Of a DNA stretch of 64,000 nt, positions 8,469-16,875 are shown in pieces (the first letter of the stretch is position 1; each line of letters starts with the position of its first letter). This DNA is from Burkholderia lata. GTDB lineage: Bacteria > Pseudomonadota > Gammaproteobacteria > Burkholderiales > Burkholderiaceae. Below the pieces are notes generated by a model. It worked only from the letters and a program-made list of their open reading frames with translations, made no database searches and was not told where the DNA came from. Location of the stretch: contig NC_007511.1 in NCBI RefSeq assembly GCF_000012945.1, positions 434,001 through 498,000 on the forward strand. Direction: 5' to 3'. Both the position numbers and the translations under genes were made by a program.

Positions 8469-9002
8469 TCAGTCGGTCGCGAGGCGCGCGTACATCGCGA
8501 AATCGCCCGGCGTGCCGCGCACCATCTTGTATGCGCGCAACAGCCCTTCGTAGCGGTAGCCGCACTTCTGCAGCACGCGCGCGGAGCCTTCGTTGCTGGT
8601 CAGCACGACGGCCTGCATGCGCATGAAGCCCTCGGCGAATGTCCACTCGGTGACAGCCTTGCACAGCGCGCTCGCGATTCCACGCCCCCAGTGCGACGGC
8701 GCGAGATCGTATGCGATCTCCGCCGAGCGGTTCACGGTCGATACGGTATGCAGGCCGATCGTTCCGGCAAGCGCGCCCGATGCGTCGTCGATCACGGCGA
8801 GACGGCGGATCGAATCCGGATCGGCCGATTCGATGGCGTCGAACAGCGGCAGCAGATCGTCGGGCGAGCGCAGGTTCCAGCTCGTGTGGCGGAAGACGTC
8901 GGGGTTCGTCAGGTACGCGTACCACGCGTCGAGGTCGGCGCGTTCGATCTGGCGGAGCGACAGGCCGGGAAGGCCGGAGGAGGGCGGTGTAGCGATTTTC
9001 AT
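8469..9002 (-). CDS. GNAT-family N-acetyltransferase (RimJ/RimL-like)
   Basis: A 177-residue single-domain protein. LSLRQIERADLDAWYAYLTNPDV opens the domain, LAGTIGLHTVSTVNRSAEIAYDL is the central sheet, and HWGRGIASALCKAV is the acetyl-CoA pyrophosphate loop. SNEGSARVLQKCGYRYEGLLR is the C-terminal signature of RimJ/RimL-type enzymes, which acetylate protein N-termini or small amines. The start follows the LysE stop by 12 bases, and its AGGAG Shine-Dalgarno overlaps that stop, so the two are clearly coupled. Confidence 0.88.
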   Translation of the reverse strand: MKIATPPSSGLPGLSLRQIERADLDAWYAYLTNPDVFRHTSWNLRSPDDLLPLFDAIESADPDSIRRLAVIDDASGALAGTIGLHTVSTVNRSAEIAYDLAPSHWGRGIASALCKAVTEWTFAEGFMRMQAVVLTSNEGSARVLQKCGYRYEGLLRAYKMVRGTPGDFAMYARLATD

Positions 9003-9014
9003 CGGAATCCGCTC

Positions 9015-9650
9015 CTATGCCGCATGACGCCGGTACAGCGCCAGCGACCCGGCGAGCGCGAGCAGCATCGCGCCGCAGGTGCGTTCGAGCCACAGCGCCC
9101 CCGCGCGCTTCAGCAGCCGCACCGCGCGTGCGCCGAGCAGCGCGTAGCCGAACATCACGACCCCGTCGAGCAGCGCGAACGTGACCGCGAGCGCGACGTA
9201 TTGCGGTGCGAGCGGCGCGGACGGATCGAGGAACTGCGGCAGGAACGCGGAGAAGAACAGATAGCCCTTCGGGTTCGTCACCGCCGTGAGGAAACTCTTC
9301 GCGAAGATCGACGCGTTGCGCCCGGAAGACGCCGTGCCACCGTCCGCGACGGCGACGTCGAGCTGACCCTTCGACATCAGCAGCCGGATCCCGACGTACG
9401 CGAGATAGGCGGCGCCGAGCCACTTCACCACCGAGAACCAGAACGCCGACGCCATCAGCAGCGCGCCGAGGCCGAGCGCGACCGCGACGATCAGCACGAA
9501 GTCGGACAGCATCGCGCCCGCGAAGCCGTAGGCCGCGCGGCGCACGCCGTAGCGCGAGCCGTTGGTCAGCGCGAGCAGCACGGTCGGGCCGGGTGTCGCG
9601 ATACCGACGAACGCAACGGCGGCGAAGATCAGCAGGGTCGTTTCATGCAT
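9015..9650 (-). CDS. LysE/RhtB-family amino-acid exporter
   Basis: The protein has 211 residues and about six transmembrane helices. GIATPGPTVLLALTNGSRYGVRRA is the conserved LysE/RhtB signature after helix 1; KWLGAAYLAYVGIRLL and AVTNPKGYLFFSAFLPQF are also diagnostic. Such proteins export amino acids (Lys, Thr, homoserine and others) through the inner membrane; the substrate cannot be assigned. It is the first gene of a minus-strand run with a tightly coupled acetyltransferase gene. Confidence 0.9.
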   Translation of the reverse strand: MHETTLLIFAAVAFVGIATPGPTVLLALTNGSRYGVRRAAYGFAGAMLSDFVLIVAVALGLGALLMASAFWFSVVKWLGAAYLAYVGIRLLMSKGQLDVAVADGGTASSGRNASIFAKSFLTAVTNPKGYLFFSAFLPQFLDPSAPLAPQYVALAVTFALLDGVVMFGYALLGARAVRLLKRAGALWLERTCGAMLLALAGSLALYRRHAA

Positions 9651-9953
9651 GAAGGCACTCCCGATGGGTGGCGTGCGTTCGATTATCGGTGGCGCCCGCC
9701 CCGGCTGTACAGGCGCGGCGCGCTGCGCACAGGGCGGTCCGCTCGACTATCTCAATTTTGGAAATAAACTGTTTTCATTATTCCGCTTTCGATCGGAACC
9801 GGTTCCATCTACCATGGCGGCCGCAGTGGGCATGCCCGCCGCGTCGTCGCGCGCGCACGTGGCCGGCCTCGCAACGCCGGCCGATCTCGCTGCCCGCGCT
9901 ACTCGCAACTGACAGCCAGAACAACGGGTTCACCGCCCGGAGACACGACAATC
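9651..9953. promoter_or_regulatory. Intergenic region before porin, with 12-bp palindrome
   Basis: The divergent gap between the LysE gene and the porin gene holds no credible gene. A perfect palindrome GGAACCGGTTCC lies at 9795-9806, preceded by an AT-rich stretch (about 9750-9785) that could carry the porin promoter. The porin start has a GGAG about ten bases upstream. Confidence 0.3.
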
Positions 9954-11147
9954 ATGAACAAGCAACTGATCGCAGCCCCGCTGCTGCTCTCGCTCGCGGG
10001 CATCGCTGCCGCGCAAAGCTCCGTCACGCTGTACGGCATCGTCGACGCGGGCGTCACCTATCGCAGCAACGAGCGGGTCGGCTCCGCGGGCGCGTACACC
10101 GGCCATTCGAGCGTCGGGCTCACGACCGGCAACCTGTCCGGCAGCCGCTGGGGCATCAAGGGTTCCGAGGATCTCGGCGGCGGGATGCGCGCGCTGTTCG
10201 TCCTCGAGAACGGTTTCGACATCACGAACGGCACGTCGGGGCAGGGCGGCCGCCAGTTCGGCCGCCAGGCGTTCGTCGGCCTCGGCAGCGACCGCTACGG
10301 CACGGTCACGCTCGGCCGCCAGTACACGTCGCTCGACGATTTCGTGAGCCCGGTCGGCCCGTCGTCGTACATCGGCGGCTTCGGCGCGCACCCGGGCGAC
10401 ATCGACGACCTCGACCAGACCGCACGGGTCGACAGCTCGATCAAGTACACGAGCGCCAACTACTCGGGCTTCACGTTCGGCGCGCTGTACGGCTTCGGCA
10501 GCCAGCCGGGCAGCATGAAGCAGCGCAACACGTGGAGCGTCGGCGCGGCGTATGCGGCGGGCCCGCTGCGCGTCGGCGTCGGCTACGAGCGGTCGGACAA
10601 CAGCAAGACGGGCGCGACGGACCCGACGGCCGGCAAGTGGCAGAGCACCGACGACGGGCTGTTCAACTCGTCGATCAACGAAGGCTATGCGAGCGCGCAA
10701 TCGCAGCAGATCATCGCGACCGGCGCGACCTACGACTTCGGCTCGGCCGTCGTCGGCGTGAACTACAGCAACGTGCAGTACCGCAGCGGCGGCCAGTCGC
10801 TGTTCACGGGCCACGCGACGTTCAACGTCGCCGGCGTGTTCACGCGCTGGAACGTGCGTCCGCAGACGCAACTGTTCGCGGGCTACAGCTACACGCGCGG
10901 CAGCGATGTCGACGGCGTGGACGACCGCGCGCAGTATCACAACGTCACGCTCGGCGCCGTCTACGACCTGTCGAAGCGCACCAGCGTGTACCTGCTCGGC
11001 GCGTACCAGCATGCATCGGGCATGACGCTCGACGCGCTCGGCCGGCCGGTGGCCGCGACCGCGTCGGTGTCGGACAAGGCGAACGGCCACTCGTCCGATT
11101 CGCGCTCGCAGGCCATCGTCAGCCTCGGCCTGCGCCAGAAGTTCTGA
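9954..11147 (+). CDS. General outer-membrane porin (OmpC-like, Burkholderia type)
   Basis: The protein has 397 residues. The signal peptide covers about residues 1-20 (MNKQLIAAPLLLSLAGIAAA|QSS). The mature start QSSVTLYGIVDAGV, the SRWGIKGSEDLGGGMRALF motif, FGRQAFVGLGSDRYGTVTLGRQY and the C-terminal Phe (LGLRQKF) are standard for 16-stranded trimeric porins of this group. It is a passive diffusion channel for small solutes in the outer membrane. It stands alone, with no operon partner apparent. Confidence 0.92.
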   Translation: MNKQLIAAPLLLSLAGIAAAQSSVTLYGIVDAGVTYRSNERVGSAGAYTGHSSVGLTTGNLSGSRWGIKGSEDLGGGMRALFVLENGFDITNGTSGQGGRQFGRQAFVGLGSDRYGTVTLGRQYTSLDDFVSPVGPSSYIGGFGAHPGDIDDLDQTARVDSSIKYTSANYSGFTFGALYGFGSQPGSMKQRNTWSVGAAYAAGPLRVGVGYERSDNSKTGATDPTAGKWQSTDDGLFNSSINEGYASAQSQQIIATGATYDFGSAVVGVNYSNVQYRSGGQSLFTGHATFNVAGVFTRWNVRPQTQLFAGYSYTRGSDVDGVDDRAQYHNVTLGAVYDLSKRTSVYLLGAYQHASGMTLDALGRPVAATASVSDKANGHSSDSRSQAIVSLGLRQKF

Positions 11148-11247
11148 CGCATCGCGATCGTTGCGGCCGCAACGTTGCCCGCAGCCGATGCCGGCAACGT
11201 TGCGCGCGTGCTCCTATACTGTCGCCTCCTTTCCTGGAGGAGACGAC

Positions 11248-11679
11248 ATGACCCGAACGCATTCCGCGAGTTGCCTGTGCGGAACCGTCACCGTGACGCT
11301 GCGCGGCGAGCCTGCGGCGCGCGCGAACTGCCATTGCGCGACCTGCCGCGATTTCTACGGCACGCCGGTGCTGTCGGCGACCGCATGGCCGCCCGAGCAG
11401 GTGCACGTCGAAGGCGCTAGCGCGACGTTCCCGCATCCGGCGAAGTCGATGTCGCGCACGTACTGCGCGTCGTGCGGCGAGATCGTGTTCGGCACCAACC
11501 GGCTCGGCATGCGCGTCGTGCCGAACAGCCTGGCCGCGCGCGCGCACGGTGGGCAACTGCCCGGCGACCTGCAGCCGACGATGCACCTGTTCTACCGGCA
11601 CCGCGTGATCGACGTCGTCGATGCGCTGCCGAAATTCCTCGACGGCTGGGACGGCCCGACGCTCGACGACGCGAGCTGA
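11248..11679 (+). CDS. GFA-family (glutathione-dependent formaldehyde-activating enzyme-like) zinc protein
   Basis: This is a 143-residue protein with the Cys pattern of the family: CLCG near residues 9-12, CHCATC near 31-36 and CASCG near 75-79, which bind structural and catalytic zinc. GEPAARANCHCATCRDF is the core signature. Most members have no proven reaction despite the family name. The ATG at 11248 has a strong Shine-Dalgarno (GGAGGAGA). It is a single gene downstream of the porin. Confidence 0.85.
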   Translation: MTRTHSASCLCGTVTVTLRGEPAARANCHCATCRDFYGTPVLSATAWPPEQVHVEGASATFPHPAKSMSRTYCASCGEIVFGTNRLGMRVVPNSLAARAHGGQLPGDLQPTMHLFYRHRVIDVVDALPKFLDGWDGPTLDDAS

Positions 11680-12141
11680 ACGATCGCGGCCGCGTGCCGG
11701 CACGGCCGGCGCGGTCTTTTGGTTTTCTCCGCCGGATCCCGCTTTCCCCTCCCTTCCTCCCGCCACCTGCCGCTGCGCTGAATCGCACGCCGCGATTGCG
11801 CCGGATATTATTTTTTCTCTTTCATTTCAATTTCGATTTGTAATCATCGAGCCCATTTCCGGGCAATGAAAAAGGCAATGCGGGCATTTCAGAAAAAATG
11901 ACGTATTTGCATTGAGCGGCCCGGAAGAAAATGCCGGGGAAAAAGCACCGAAGTCGTGCGGCCGGTAAGCCGTGGCGGCGCGGTGAGCGGGTTTGACCAT
12001 CGTTGACGGAAAAGCGCCGGACGGCAAAAAGAACGGAGTGAATAATTCGTGATAACGGCGAATGCGCTTTAGCCGGAATCACCAATATTTCATGTGCCGC
12101 GATTTACAGTGTCGACAATTGAACGTTCGGGAGCATTATTC
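11680..12141. other. Intergenic stretch of reduced GC
   Basis: No convincing gene is present. From about 11805 the DNA becomes AT-rich, unlike the flanking genes, and probably carries the promoter of the downstream secreted protein. GGGAG about nine bases before 12142 serves as its Shine-Dalgarno. I found no strong palindrome. Confidence 0.5.
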
Positions 12142-14064
12142 ATGTCAATGAAACAAATTCGGGCGGCGTTGCTGGGAATGTGCATGGCAATGCTGGCGCC
12201 GGCGAGTCACGCGCAGGTGCAATACTCGACCGACTGGCTCGCGAACACGTACGGCACGCTGTCCCAGCACGTGGGCAATGCGGCGCGCTCGATGTGGGTC
12301 GCGCCGGAGGGCGTGATCTACACGTCGTCGCGCTGGGACGAGAACGCGGGCGGCGTCGCGCTCTACCAGAACGGCCAGCCGATGGGCACGATCGGCATCC
12401 ACGACGAATTCCAGGGCGGCGCGATTACCGGCAACGCGACGTCGATCTTCGTCGCACTCGGCTACAACCGCAACTTCGGCAGCGGCTCGGTGGGCCGCTA
12501 CAACCGCAGCACGAACCAGCGCGACCTGCGCATCCCGGTCAGCACGTGGACGGGCCTCCCGAACCCGGACGTGATCACCGGCCTCGCGACGGCCGGCAAC
12601 CTGCTGTACGCGAGCGATTTCTACGGCAACCGCGTGCGCGTCTATACGACCGACGGTGTCTTGCAGCGCGACATCGGCGTGACCGGGCCCGGCGCGCTTG
12701 CGCTCGATGCGGCCGGCAACCTGTGGGTCGCGCGCATGAGCGCGGGCGTGGTCGTGCAGTACAGCGCGACCGGCACGCTGATGAACACGATTCAGATGGC
12801 GGCCGGCGCGCGGCCGTCGGCGCTGTATTTCGATGCGTCGACGGGCCAATTGCTGGTGGGCGACCAGGGCCCGGACATGAACATCAAGATCTACAGCCTC
12901 GCCGGGTTGCCCCAGCAGATCGGCACGTTCGGCGTGCAGGGCGGCTATCTCGACACGACCTCGGGCATCAAGGGGCAGGTCGGCGACAAGCGCTTTACGC
13001 GCGTGGTCGGCATCGGCAAGGATTCGGGCGGCAACCTGTACGTGCTCAACAACGCGTGGGGCGGCGGCTGGGATCTCGGGCGCAACGGCAGCACCGACCT
13101 GCATTCGTACAGCCCGACGGGCGCGCTGCAATGGAAGCTGCAGGCGCTGAACTTCGAGGCGATCGCCGCGCCCGACCCGGCAACCGACGGCGCGTTCTTC
13201 TACAGCGGCAACAACGTCTATACGGGTTCGGCGGGCGGCACGTTCGTCGCGAACACGGTCGACCCGTTCACCTATCCGAAGGACCCGCGCCTCGACATGA
13301 ACGACTATCAGCGCGGCCAGCATTTCGGCCAGCTCGTGACGGTCGGCGGCAACCGGATTCTCGTCGCGTCGGGTCAGAATCCCGGCAACTTCAATTTCTA
13401 TTACTTCACGCCGGCGACCGGCTATATCGCGAATCCGGCCGGCTCGCTGCCGGGCAAGCCGTTCAACACGTCGTTGCAGGTCACGACCGGTTTCGACATC
13501 GACGGCAACGGCGACGTGTGGGCCGGGCTGAACGGCTCCAACGCGATTACCCGCTACCCGATGACGGGCTTCGATGCGACCGGCAAGCCGTCATGGGGCA
13601 AGCCGGTGACGACGCCCGTGCCGAGCACCGTGGCGCCGACGACGCGCATCGTCTACCAGGCGGACAGCGACACGATGATCCTCGCTCAGGGCCTCGCGAA
13701 CAACTGGGACTGGACCGCGATGAACGGGCACATCGAGGTTTATCACGGCTGGAAGAACGGCAACACGACCGCACCGAACCCGGTGATCAACCTGACCAGT
13801 GCGAACCCGAAATCGATCGCGGCGGCCGGCCACTACCTGTTCGTCGGCTACGTGCACACCGTGCCGAACGTCGACGTGTTCGATCTCAACACGGGCGCGC
13901 TCGTGACGACGCTGACCAACTCGAACACGGCGGCGATGGACGTCGGCAACGACGTCGACTCGATGTACGGGATCCGCGCGTACCTGCGCTCGACCGGCGA
14001 ATACGTGATCACGAAGGACAACTACAACGGCACCAGCATGATCGTGTATCGCTGGCATCCGTGA
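12142..14064 (+). CDS. Secreted beta-propeller (NHL/SMP-30-like) protein of unknown function
   Basis: The protein has 640 residues. A signal peptide is clear (MSMKQIRAALLGMCMAMLAPASHA|QVQ, cleavage near residue 24). The rest consists of repeated short strands ending in motifs such as ALALDAAGNLWVARM, GIGKDSGGNLYVLNN and GFDIDGNGDVWAG, which are NHL/SMP-30-type propeller blades. No catalytic motif stands out. It is probably periplasmic or secreted. It is convergent with the tsdA-like gene and has no operon partners. I do not recognise a specific function. An alternative start is the ATG at 12148. Confidence 0.75.
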   Translation: MSMKQIRAALLGMCMAMLAPASHAQVQYSTDWLANTYGTLSQHVGNAARSMWVAPEGVIYTSSRWDENAGGVALYQNGQPMGTIGIHDEFQGGAITGNATSIFVALGYNRNFGSGSVGRYNRSTNQRDLRIPVSTWTGLPNPDVITGLATAGNLLYASDFYGNRVRVYTTDGVLQRDIGVTGPGALALDAAGNLWVARMSAGVVVQYSATGTLMNTIQMAAGARPSALYFDASTGQLLVGDQGPDMNIKIYSLAGLPQQIGTFGVQGGYLDTTSGIKGQVGDKRFTRVVGIGKDSGGNLYVLNNAWGGGWDLGRNGSTDLHSYSPTGALQWKLQALNFEAIAAPDPATDGAFFYSGNNVYTGSAGGTFVANTVDPFTYPKDPRLDMNDYQRGQHFGQLVTVGGNRILVASGQNPGNFNFYYFTPATGYIANPAGSLPGKPFNTSLQVTTGFDIDGNGDVWAGLNGSNAITRYPMTGFDATGKPSWGKPVTTPVPSTVAPTTRIVYQADSDTMILAQGLANNWDWTAMNGHIEVYHGWKNGNTTAPNPVINLTSANPKSIAAAGHYLFVGYVHTVPNVDVFDLNTGALVTTLTNSNTAAMDVGNDVDSMYGIRAYLRSTGEYVITKDNYNGTSMIVYRWHP

Positions 14065-14090
14065 ACGCGCGGGCAGCGCGGGCAGCGCAG

Positions 14091-14118
14091 GCCGTGCGGG
14101 CCGGATGGCCTGCACGGC
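14091..14118. terminator. 12-bp hairpin between convergent genes, possible bidirectional terminator
   Basis: GCCGTGCGGGCC pairs with GGCCTGCACGGC around the loop GGAT, with a single G-T wobble. It lies between the propeller gene stop and the tsdA-like stop. There is no T-tract, so Rho-independent function is not assured. Confidence 0.45.
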
Positions 14119-14125
14119 GTTCGCA

Positions 14126-15067
14126 TCACGGCGCGCCGAGCACGCGCCCGTTCACGCTGAGCCCGTACATCGAATCGGGCGAATCGTGGAACTTCGCGCG
14201 CGTGTCCTTCACCGAGCCCGTGAAGCGCGGGTCCTGCGGACGTTCGTGGCTGTCCATGAAGGTGGCGACGTCCCACGCCTCCTGATCGGTCAGCGTGCCG
14301 CCGAGCCCGAGCGGCATGTTGGCCTTGATGAAGCCGGCCGCATTGCGGATGTCGCCCATTCCCGCGCCCCAGTTGAACGAACGCGCGCCCCACAGTGCCG
14401 GGAAGACCGCCTTGCCGCCGCTCGACTGCCCCTGGCCGTCCGCCCCGTGGCACAGCGCGCAGTGCTGCGTGTAGACGGCGGCGCCGCGCGCATAGTCGGC
14501 CTTCTGTGCGGGCGGCGGCAGTTTCAGGAAACCTTGCCCCGGCAGCTTCGTGCCGACCGGCGCGCCCTTCGCGAGCCAGTACGAATAGGTTTCGAGCGCG
14601 ACGAGGATCGGGTCGCCGGCCGGCGGCGCCTTGCCGTTCATGCTGTAGCGGAAGCACCCCTGCAGGCGCTCGGCGAACGTGTTCACGTGGCCATTCTTGC
14701 TGCGGTACGCCGGATACAGCAGGTACGCGGCCCACATCGGGCTCGAGTCGGGCCGGCGGCCCGCGTCGAGGTGGCAGCTCGCGCAGGTCAGCTTGTTGCC
14801 GACGTACTTGCCCGCGAACTCGGGCGTGTGCAGGAAGATCTGCTCGCCGAGCTTCACGGTCTTGCCGAACTCGTCGGCGGGTATCGCGGATTCGGCGGGC
14901 GGCGCGAAGGGTTTGGCGGCGGTCGCCATCGCGGCAGGCGCAGGCGCGGGTGCGGAAGCGGCGGCCGGTGCGTCCTGCGGCGTGGCCGCGAATGCGAGCG
15001 CGGGCATCCAGGCCGCGCCGAGCAGGGCCGCGCGGGCGCGGCGGATCAGCGTCGTGCGGTCGATCAT
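14126..15067 (-). CDS. tsdA: TsdA-like dihaem cytochrome c (thiosulfate dehydrogenase / tetrathionate reductase family)
   Basis: The protein has 313 residues with a signal peptide (about 1-28). There are two haem-c sites: C95-A-S-C98-H99 and C203-A-L-C206-H207. The block around haem 1 (CHLDAGRRPDSSPMWAAY, then YPAYRSKNGHVNTFAERLQ) followed by GCFRYSMNGKAPP is the TsdA family hallmark; C138 in GCFRYSMNG fits the unusual axial Cys haem ligand of TsdA. TsdA joins two thiosulfates to tetrathionate, or the reverse, in the periplasm. It overlaps the preceding cytochrome gene by ATGA, matching known tsdB-tsdA pairs. A Pro/Ala-rich linker (about 30-60) follows the signal peptide. Direction of catalysis is not readable. 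Confidence 0.78.
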   Translation of the reverse strand: MIDRTTLIRRARAALLGAAWMPALAFAATPQDAPAAASAPAPAPAAMATAAKPFAPPAESAIPADEFGKTVKLGEQIFLHTPEFAGKYVGNKLTCASCHLDAGRRPDSSPMWAAYLLYPAYRSKNGHVNTFAERLQGCFRYSMNGKAPPAGDPILVALETYSYWLAKGAPVGTKLPGQGFLKLPPPAQKADYARGAAVYTQHCALCHGADGQGQSSGGKAVFPALWGARSFNWGAGMGDIRNAAGFIKANMPLGLGGTLTDQEAWDVATFMDSHERPQDPRFTGSVKDTRAKFHDSPDSMYGLSVNGRVLGAP

Positions 15068-15750
15068 CGCTTGTCTCCTTGTGCGGCGCCGCCGCGCGCG
15101 TAGTAGGCGGCCACCGCGTCGATGTCGGCGTCGGACAGCTTGCCGGCGATCGCCGGCATTAGCGCCATCGGCCCGGGCGGGCGCGTGCCGTGTTTCCAGC
15201 CGTTCAACTGGCCGGCGATATAGGCGGCGGGCTGGCCCGCGATCGGCGGAAACGCGGTGCCCACGCCGAGGCCACCGGGGCCGTGGCATTGCGCACACGC
15301 GGGCAGGCCTTGCGACCAGCGTCCGCGCGTCGCGAGCCATGCGCCGGTGTTCGCCGGGTCGATCGACGTGTCGTCGGAGGCGGCGATGCCGGCCGGCGCG
15401 GGCAGGCTCGCGAAGTACGCGGAGACCGCATCGCGCTCGTGCGGCGTCAGCAGTTTCGAGAGCGGTTGCATGACCGGGTTCTGGCGGCTGCCGTCCGCGA
15501 ATGCCGCAAGCTGCGCGGACAGATAAGCGGCGGGGGTGCCCGCGAGGCGCGGGAAGCCGGCCGCCGCGTTGCCTTCGCCCTGGCTGCCGTGGCAGCCGAT
15601 GCACGCGGCGACGCCCGTCGTCGTGCCCTGTGTGGCGATCGTCTTGCCGGGCGTCGCGTCGTCCGCGTGCGCGTGGCCGGCCAGCAGCGCGGCCGCAGCG
15701 AGCAGCAGCGGCGCGAACCGGCGTCGCGGTGTATCCACCGTATCGTTCAC
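15064..15750 (-). CDS. tsdB: TsdB-like dihaem class I cytochrome c, electron partner of TsdA
   Basis: The protein has 228 residues. A signal peptide (about 8-29) precedes two haem-c motifs, C50-I-G-C53-H54 and C152-A-Q-C155-H156. Each lies at the head of a similar module, with PRLAGTPAAYLSAQL in one and PPIAGQPAAYIAGQL in the other, i.e. an internal duplication typical of cytochrome c4/TsdB-like proteins. I chose the GTG at 15750 because an AAGGAGGGG Shine-Dalgarno sits just upstream and the signal peptide follows; a longer frame upstream lacks this. It is translationally coupled to the tsdA-like gene and likely accepts or donates its electrons. Confidence 0.7.
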   Translation of the reverse strand: MNDTVDTPRRRFAPLLLAAAALLAGHAHADDATPGKTIATQGTTTGVAACIGCHGSQGEGNAAAGFPRLAGTPAAYLSAQLAAFADGSRQNPVMQPLSKLLTPHERDAVSAYFASLPAPAGIAASDDTSIDPANTGAWLATRGRWSQGLPACAQCHGPGGLGVGTAFPPIAGQPAAYIAGQLNGWKHGTRPPGPMALMPAIAGKLSDADIDAVAAYYARGGAAQGDKR

Positions 15751-15808
15751 GTGTCCCCTCCTTGTTGTAGGTCGCGCGCGCCGCCGGATTACCGGCGCGG
15801 CCGCGCGG

Positions 15809-16867
15809 TCAGCCCGCGTCGGGCTGCTTCTGCTCCGGCGCGAGGTGCTGCGTCGGTGTCGCCGCATCGTAGCGGCCGAAGCCGTAGCGCTGGAAGATCC
15901 GGAACGCTTCCGGCGACCGGATGAACGCGAGCCACGTGCGCGCGGCCTCCGGATGCGGCGCGTCCTTCACCATCGCCCCCGCATAGATTGCCGTCGTATT
16001 TTGCTCGGCCGGAATGTCGATGTGCATCAGCGGATGCCCGACCTGTTCCTGGAACGCCGCTTCGGATTGCCACAGCACGCCCGCGTCCGCGCGACCCTGC
16101 ATCAGGAACAGCGCGGTTTCCCGATGGTGGATGTGCGTGAGCTCGGTCGTGCCGGTGCGCACCTTGTCGTCGTAGACGGTACGCGCGAGCGCATCGCCGC
16201 CGGCCTTCACGAGCGACGCGCGGATCTGCCGCGCGACGCCTTCGAATGCCGGATTGGGCATCGCAAGCTGCACGTCGGCCCGTGCGAGGTCGTTCAGCGA
16301 CGCGATGCGCTTCGGATTGCCGGCGCGCACCATGATCGTCAGCTGGTTCGTCACGTACGGCACGGCCGGGCCGGTGAGCGTGCCGTCCGCGATCAGCCCG
16401 TTGATCTTGCCGAGCCCGGCGAAATACGCGTCGGGCTTGACCGTCCATGTCATGTTGCCGACGGTGATCGTGCCGCCCGCCTGGATCTGCTTCACCAGCA
16501 GGCCGGGCGGGATCGTTTCCCAGTAGATGCGGCCGCGATACTCGGGATGGTCTTCCTCGAACTTCGCGACGAGCGGCGCCATCGCGAAGAAATAGTTGCC
16601 GCCGACGAACAGCACGAGCTTCGGCGCGGTGAGGTCGCCGTGGAAATCGGCGAGCACGTCGACCTGCGGCACCGTGAATTCGAGGCCACGATGCGTCGCG
16701 TCGTTGTTGCGGCCGCCCTGCCAGGGCGGAAAGACGGTCGCGGCGGTGCCGGCGGGTGCGGCGAGCGAGAGGGCCGACGCGCAGCAGAGCCACGCGGCCA
16801 GCACGGCGCGCAGCGTGCGCCGGCGGCGGCGCGATGTCGGTTGCAGTTGACGGGGGATCGATGTCAT
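15809..16867 (-). CDS. Periplasmic substrate-binding protein without ABC partners (ModA/SBP-like)
   Basis: The protein has 352 residues with an Arg-rich N-terminus and signal peptide (RTLRAVLAAWLCCASALSLAAP). The type-2 periplasmic-binding-protein fold is indicated by LVLFVGGNYFFAMAPLVAKFEE, IQAGGTITVGNMTWTVKPDAYF, VTNQLTIMVRAGNPKRIASL and a C-terminal AARTWLAFIRSPEAFRIFQRYGF, as in molybdate/sulfate-type binding proteins. No permease or ATPase gene is nearby. It starts eight bases after the DsrE-like gene and is followed by tsdB, so it may be a periplasmic sensor or carrier of an oxyanion for the cytochrome pair rather than a transporter part. Confidence 0.75.
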   Translation of the reverse strand: MTSIPRQLQPTSRRRRRTLRAVLAAWLCCASALSLAAPAGTAATVFPPWQGGRNNDATHRGLEFTVPQVDVLADFHGDLTAPKLVLFVGGNYFFAMAPLVAKFEEDHPEYRGRIYWETIPPGLLVKQIQAGGTITVGNMTWTVKPDAYFAGLGKINGLIADGTLTGPAVPYVTNQLTIMVRAGNPKRIASLNDLARADVQLAMPNPAFEGVARQIRASLVKAGGDALARTVYDDKVRTGTTELTHIHHRETALFLMQGRADAGVLWQSEAAFQEQVGHPLMHIDIPAEQNTTAIYAGAMVKDAPHPEAARTWLAFIRSPEAFRIFQRYGFGRYDAATPTQHLAPEQKQPDAG

Positions 16868-16875
16868 CGCGGGGC

